From Chloroflexota bacterium (lineage in GTDB: Bacteria > Chloroflexota > Anaerolineae > Promineifilales > Promineifilaceae), in contig CP070688.1 in NCBI GenBank assembly GCA_020353135.1, positions 4,280,715 to 4,300,519 of the forward strand: DNA of 19,805 bases. The letters are read 5' to 3'. Below are positions 16,229-19,805 of this stretch, piece by piece. How positions within the stretch are numbered: the first letter of the stretch is position 1; every line of letters starts with the position of its first letter. Below the pieces are notes generated by a model, which saw only the letters and a program-made list of their open reading frames with translations, did no database searches and was not told the origin of the DNA. A program made the translations under genes and the position numbers.

Positions 16229-18043
16229 ATGATATCTAGACGCCTTCGTTTAGCATTAACAGCGACGACGCTGCTGCTGCCGCTGGTTTTGGCCTGCGGT
16301 ATCCTGGGCGACGCGCTGCCGCCAACCGACTCGGCCGAAGCGACGGCCGAACCTATCGTCGTTGCCACGCCGTTGACCACGTCCACGGCAACCCAGATCC
16401 CACCCCCAACTGAAACCGCGCTCCCAACCGAGGAACCCACCAGGGAACCAACGCCGAGCCCGACGACCACTGCCGAAATAACTGAAGTGCCGGCGGTGGC
16501 TCCCCTCCTGCACGATCTGTCCATCGATTCGGACGATGTGCTGCTGCTGCCGGTTCCGGCCGTTTACGCCGGCGATCTGGCGACGCTGCAGGTTTCGCCT
16601 AACTTGCCCAGGGGCATCGCGCCGAACGACGTTCAGGTACGCGTTCTGCTTGACGGCCAGGAACTGTTGACCGATCACATCAACTATCGCAAGTTGAGTG
16701 GTGATGTGGTCGGTCTATATCAGTGGGTCTGGGACACTACTAGCCAGGAGGGCGCTCACACGATAACGATTGAGATAGATCCGGCCGACCTGATTCAAAT
16801 TAACGACGAGAACCCAGACAACAACGTGACCTCGCTGGAGGTAGTTGTGCGTCCCCGCAGAGAATTGACCGCCAACGAGGCCAATGCCTCGTGGATTGAG
16901 TTCGAGGGCGACTGCTGCATAGTACACGTGGTGAGCGGGACGGCCGCGCACCGGGATATAGACCGGCTGAAAGCTGAGGTCGAGGCGGCATTTGAGCGCG
17001 CCGCCAACGCCTTGACGACGCCCCTTTCGGCTACGCCCTACGATGTCTACTTCATCGATCGCGTCATTGGCCAGGGTGGCTACGCTTTGGACGGCATGGT
17101 TGTGTCATATCTTGACCGCAACTACGCCGGCGGCGAGCTGGACGAGCTATTGGTTCATGAAGCCGTTCACGTCATCGACCAGGATATTGCGCCCGACAGA
17201 ATAGCATTCCTGGCCGAAGGCTTGGCGGTCTGGGCCGCCGGCGGCCACTACCAGCAGCAAGATCCGGGCCAGCGAATGGCCGCTCTGATCGAAGACGATG
17301 GTTACCTACCGCTCAGGCAGGTCATCGAAAACTTCCACACCACCCAGCATGAGCTAAGCTACCTTGAGTCGGCCAGTCTCATCGACTACATGGTAAAGAC
17401 CTATGGCTGGCCGCGCGTGCGCGATCTCTACGCCAACGCTACCGCCGATGATGGACCAACCTTGACCGATGCGATTGACGTTAACTTGCGGGCCACCTTC
17501 GGCCGGACGCTGGAACAGGTTGAAGCCGATTGGCTAACCTATCTGGCGACCCTGCCCCGGGACCTAACGGCCGTGCAAAACCTGCAGACGACGATTCGCT
17601 ACTACGACACGATGCGCCGTTACCAAACCCTGTATGACCCGACCGCCTATTACTTGTACGCCTGGTTGCCCGATCCGGGCGCGGCCGCCGAACGGGGAGC
17701 TACGGCCTTTTTCAGCCGCCACCCGGAATCCGATACCAATATTGCCCTTGAAAGCTTGTTGTTGGCCGCCAATGACGCGCTGTTGCAAGGCGATTATGAT
17801 CGAGTGAATGCTATGCTCGGCAGCGTAGACCGGGTGCTCGACAACGAAGGGCAATTCATCGATCCGCTGGCCAAGTCGTACCTCGATATCGTCCGCGCGG
17901 TTGCCGAAGAGGGCTACGAAGCGCAGCGCATCGACCTGGATGGCGACCGGGCAAAGGTGTCGGCCGGCCGGCCGAATTGGCTGAACACCGTGCCCTTGCA
18001 GCTGTTCCTGGGCCCTGATCGAACCTGGGTCCTGATCCAGTAA
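16229..18043 (+). CDS. Lipoprotein with CARDB-like domain and HExxH (gluzincin-type) metallopeptidase domain
   Basis: Predicted surface-anchored zinc peptidase of 604 residues. The type II signal peptide MISRRLRLALTATTLL... ends in lipobox VLAC with Cys23. A Thr/Pro/Glu-rich linker (about 30-85) is followed by an Ig-like CARDB-type domain (about 90-210, LLLPVPAVYAGDLATLQVSPNL, ENPDNNVTSLEVVV). The Peptidase_MA-like domain (about 220-450) has the zinc motif HEAVH (310-314) and a third ligand candidate Glu330 in FLAEGLAVW. An alpha-helical region (about 455-560) and a small C-terminal domain ending WVLIQ complete it. The start is ATG 16229, since the signal peptide starts there; the longer frame from 16160 would bury it. 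No good ribosome site is seen, and the gene begins 10 nt after the serine peptidase stop, suggesting coupling. Confidence 0.82.
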   Translation: MISRRLRLALTATTLLLPLVLACGILGDALPPTDSAEATAEPIVVATPLTTSTATQIPPPTETALPTEEPTREPTPSPTTTAEITEVPAVAPLLHDLSIDSDDVLLLPVPAVYAGDLATLQVSPNLPRGIAPNDVQVRVLLDGQELLTDHINYRKLSGDVVGLYQWVWDTTSQEGAHTITIEIDPADLIQINDENPDNNVTSLEVVVRPRRELTANEANASWIEFEGDCCIVHVVSGTAAHRDIDRLKAEVEAAFERAANALTTPLSATPYDVYFIDRVIGQGGYALDGMVVSYLDRNYAGGELDELLVHEAVHVIDQDIAPDRIAFLAEGLAVWAAGGHYQQQDPGQRMAALIEDDGYLPLRQVIENFHTTQHELSYLESASLIDYMVKTYGWPRVRDLYANATADDGPTLTDAIDVNLRATFGRTLEQVEADWLTYLATLPRDLTAVQNLQTTIRYYDTMRRYQTLYDPTAYYLYAWLPDPGAAAERGATAFFSRHPESDTNIALESLLLAANDALLQGDYDRVNAMLGSVDRVLDNEGQFIDPLAKSYLDIVRAVAEEGYEAQRIDLDGDRAKVSAGRPNWLNTVPLQLFLGPDRTWVLIQ

Positions 18044-18157
18044 GATGAGTCTTGTCTGAGCCATAAGGAGCCCGGGAAGGGCATTACGCCCCTCAATTGA
18101 CCAGAGAGAGACGCTAGCCCGACAGCCGATTTTGGGCATGGTTCTTTTCGCTTTTTA

Positions 18158-18166
18158 TGCTACAAT
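18158..18166 (+). promoter_or_regulatory. Predicted extended -10 promoter of the DUF151 gene
   Basis: TGC-TACAAT with no good -35 at 16-18 nt. The surrounding 12-mer ATGCTACAATGC (18157-18168) is identical to the argS promoter core. It would leave a leader of about 115 nt, in which I see no recognised RNA motif. The rest of 18044-18288 has only a weak GGGC/GCCC hairpin near 18076-18092. Confidence 0.55.
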
Positions 18167-18288
18167 GCGTCGCACAGTGGTCATGAAGCCAAGGCTGCCT
18201 AACCAAGCGCCTCCAACGACTTTGCGGCGCCCAATTTGACCATAAGACACCCACGGTTAAAGACCTGCCGCGGCCAAAGGGGTATCTG

Positions 18289-18792
18289 ATGATCGAGGTT
18301 GTAATTGATAGCATCCGAATCAGCTTAATCTCTCAACATCGTATTGTTATGTTGCGAGATGTTGACGGCGAGCGGCGCTTGCCGATCTGGATCGGCCCTT
18401 GCGAAGCTGAGGCTATCACGATTGAACTACAAGACGTGGAGATTGCCCGCCCGGTCACGCATGACCTGCTCAAGAACGTCATCGAAGAAGTGGGAGGGAC
18501 GGTCTCCCATATTTTGATCAACGAACTCCGCGACCAGGTCTTTTATGCTCGGCTGTTTGTCGATATTAGTGGGGAGATGCTGGAGATAGATTGCCGGCCG
18601 TCAGACGCGATTGCCGTGGCGGTGCGAGCCAAGGTGCCCATCTTCGTAGAAGAGGACGTCATGGAAGAGGCCGGTATCTTGCCCGAGCCTGACGTGGATG
18701 AAGAATTGGGCGAGCAGGAAGCCGAGAAGCTGGATGCCTTCAAGGACTTCGTAGACACGCTCGACTTTGACGATTTAGAGGGCGACGAGTGA
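18289..18792 (+). CDS. Bifunctional nuclease family protein (DUF151/BFN)
   Basis: Member of the DUF151 family, whose plant members have been reported to have RNase and DNase activity; the bacterial role is not well defined. The conserved core is complete: VVIDSIRISLISQHRIVMLRDVDGERRLPIWIGPCEAEAI, RPVTHDLLKNVIEEVGG, FYARLFVD and IDCRPSDAIAVAVRAKVPIFVEEDVMEEAG. A strongly acidic tail (about residues 128-167, DVDEELGEQEAEKL...FDDLEGDE) replaces the UVR domain that some relatives carry. At 167 residues it is typical of the bacterial short form. The ATG has AAAGGGG about 6 nt upstream. It has its own predicted promoter, and a terminator-like hairpin separates it from dnaB. Confidence 0.93.
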   Translation: MIEVVIDSIRISLISQHRIVMLRDVDGERRLPIWIGPCEAEAITIELQDVEIARPVTHDLLKNVIEEVGGTVSHILINELRDQVFYARLFVDISGEMLEIDCRPSDAIAVAVRAKVPIFVEEDVMEEAGILPEPDVDEELGEQEAEKLDAFKDFVDTLDFDDLEGDE

Positions 18793-18849
18793 GGTCCGCC
18801 GACCGGTTGTTTCCTGGCTGAGCTTTCGTTATTGTAATTCAGTAGAGAC

Positions 18850-18903
18850 GACGTGAAACGCTCCTTGCTTGCCGGTAGTGGCAGTGGGCGGTTCACGTCT
18901 TTT
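18850..18903 (+). terminator. Terminator-like or attenuator hairpin before dnaB
   Basis: GACGTGAA (18850-18857) pairs with TTCACGTC (18892-18899) and is followed by TTTTG. The 34-nt interior can form a second small stem, TGCC with GGCA. It ends only 11 nt before the dnaB ATG, so it could terminate the DUF151 transcript or act in the dnaB leader. Confidence 0.6.
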
Positions 18904-18914
18904 GTTATGGTGAT

Positions 18915-19805
18915 ATGAGTTCTGTTGATCGCGTTCCTCCAAACAATATCGAAGCCGAAGAAGCCCTTTTAGGCTCTTTGCTCATCGATACCGACGCCAT
19001 ATTTGAAGTGGCTTCCTTTCTTCATGCCGATGCCTTTTACCTCGAGAAGAATCGCTGGGTTTACCAGGCGATCCTCGACTTGAATGAAGGTCACAAACCG
19101 GTTGATCTGATTACCTTGTCCGATGAGTTGCGACGCCGTGAACAACTGGACGAATTGGGAGGCGAGGCTTATCTCATCGGGCTCATCAACCTCGTTCCAA
19201 CATCGGTCAACGCGCGCAGCTACGGCCGGATTGTCGAAGCGGCCGCCCTGCGGCGCCGGATGATCAAGGCCGCCTCCAGGATCGCCAACCTGGCCTATGA
19301 AGAGGACGAAGACATCAACGTCGTCATCGACCGGGCCGAGCAATCGTTATTTAGCGTCAGCGAAGAACGCACGACCCGCGACCTGGTGCCGGTTCGCGAA
19401 ATCGCCCGCGGCTACCTGGAGCGGATAGAAGAACTGCACGCCCGCGGCGATGATGTGATTGGCGTGCCAACCAGCTTTACCGATCTGGATCGGCTGCTGG
19501 GTGGGCTCAACAAATCGGATCTGATCATCGTCGCCGCCCGGCCGGGCATGGGCAAGACCGCGCTGCAATTGGCGATTGGCCAGGCGGCCGCCCGGCGCTT
19601 CGAGAAGCGCGTGGCCATTTTCAGCCTGGAGATGTCGGGCGAACAGTTGATTCAGCGCATGATCGCCGCCGAAACGCGAATCGACTCCCAGCGACTGCGC
19701 CGGGGCGATCTGGAAGAATCTGAATGGCCCATCTTTTATGATTCCGTCGGCCGCCTCTCGATGGCCCAAATCTATATCGACGACACGCCTTCCATCACCC
19801 CCATG
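18915..19805 (+). CDS. dnaB: Replicative DNA helicase DnaB (3' end outside window)
   Basis: Hexameric helicase that unwinds DNA at the replication fork. The first 297 residues are present and the frame is open to the window edge. The N-terminal collar domain begins RVPPNNIEAEEALLGSLLIDTDAI and continues with KPVDLITLSDELRRR, LGGEAYLIGLINLVPTSVNARSYGRIV. After the linker comes the RecA-type domain with GVPTSFTDLDRLLGGLNKSDLIIVAARPGMGKTALQLA (Walker A about 208-215) and FSLEMSGEQLIQRMIA. The ATG at 18915 gives the family start; only a weak GGTGAT precedes it. No intein is visible in the part seen, although the nearby Walker A region is a common insertion point in this family. Confidence 0.96.
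   Translation, partial: MSSVDRVPPNNIEAEEALLGSLLIDTDAIFEVASFLHADAFYLEKNRWVYQAILDLNEGHKPVDLITLSDELRRREQLDELGGEAYLIGLINLVPTSVNARSYGRIVEAAALRRRMIKAASRIANLAYEEDEDINVVIDRAEQSLFSVSEERTTRDLVPVREIARGYLERIEELHARGDDVIGVPTSFTDLDRLLGGLNKSDLIIVAARPGMGKTALQLAIGQAAARRFEKRVAIFSLEMSGEQLIQRMIAAETRIDSQRLRRGDLEESEWPIFYDSVGRLSMAQIYIDDTPSITPM

Noticed and set aside
18167..18288. Possible tRNA or riboswitch in the DUF151 leader
   Set aside because: No T-loop GTTCRA motif, no acceptor/CCA pattern and no known riboswitch core; only small local inverted repeats such as AGCC/GGCT.

Overview
The window (about 60% GC by eye) looks like ordinary chromosome from a bacterium of the phylum Chloroflexota, most likely in or near Anaerolineae/Caldilineae. 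This is inferred from gene families and protein style: a Rex repressor with Chloroflexota-like operators, MacA/YknX-like exporters with very alanine-rich coiled coils, an EGY-like site-2 protease, a Nal1-like serine peptidase, a bifunctional-nuclease (DUF151) protein and many short GGCC-rich motifs. No marker in the window fixes the genus. I see no mobile element, CRISPR array, rRNA or tRNA. Genes are densely packed, and the first (mreB) and last (dnaB) run off the edges.

Layout. 1-981: 3' part of mreB, closed by a strong terminator. 1077-1697 (-): redox repressor rex. 1698-1965: divergent control region with two Rex-type 18-bp sites, one on the predicted rex promoter and one on the predicted promoter of the next operon. 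1966-8011: export operon with a HlyD/MacA-like adaptor, an ABC ATPase, two paralogous MacB/FtsX-type permeases, then a family-4 glycosyltransferase. 8037-9803: argS, with a three-copy 23-bp tandem repeat in its leader. 9884-11683: dcd (dCTP deaminase) and an M50 site-2 protease. 11694-11721: a small heptanucleotide array between convergent genes. 14701 down to 11723 (-): operon of a double-hotdog thioesterase, a GNAT acetyltransferase and cysS. 14702-15102: a 400-bp control region with no gene. 15103-18043: a cytoplasmic Nal1-like serine peptidase followed 10 nt later by a lipoprotein with a gluzincin-type metallopeptidase site. 18289-18792: DUF151 protein. 18915 to the edge: dnaB.

How the genes work together. 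Most are housekeeping (cell shape, replication, two tRNA synthetases, nucleotide metabolism). The parts worth attention are the apparent coupling of NADH/NAD+ sensing to a drug- or lipid-type exporter, the unusual mirror-symmetric hairpin of its adaptor, an arginyl-tRNA synthetase with both class I signature motifs altered, and the two-protease locus. I did not find a clear candidate for a wholly new multi-gene system. The exporter/Rex unit and the two-protease locus come closest.
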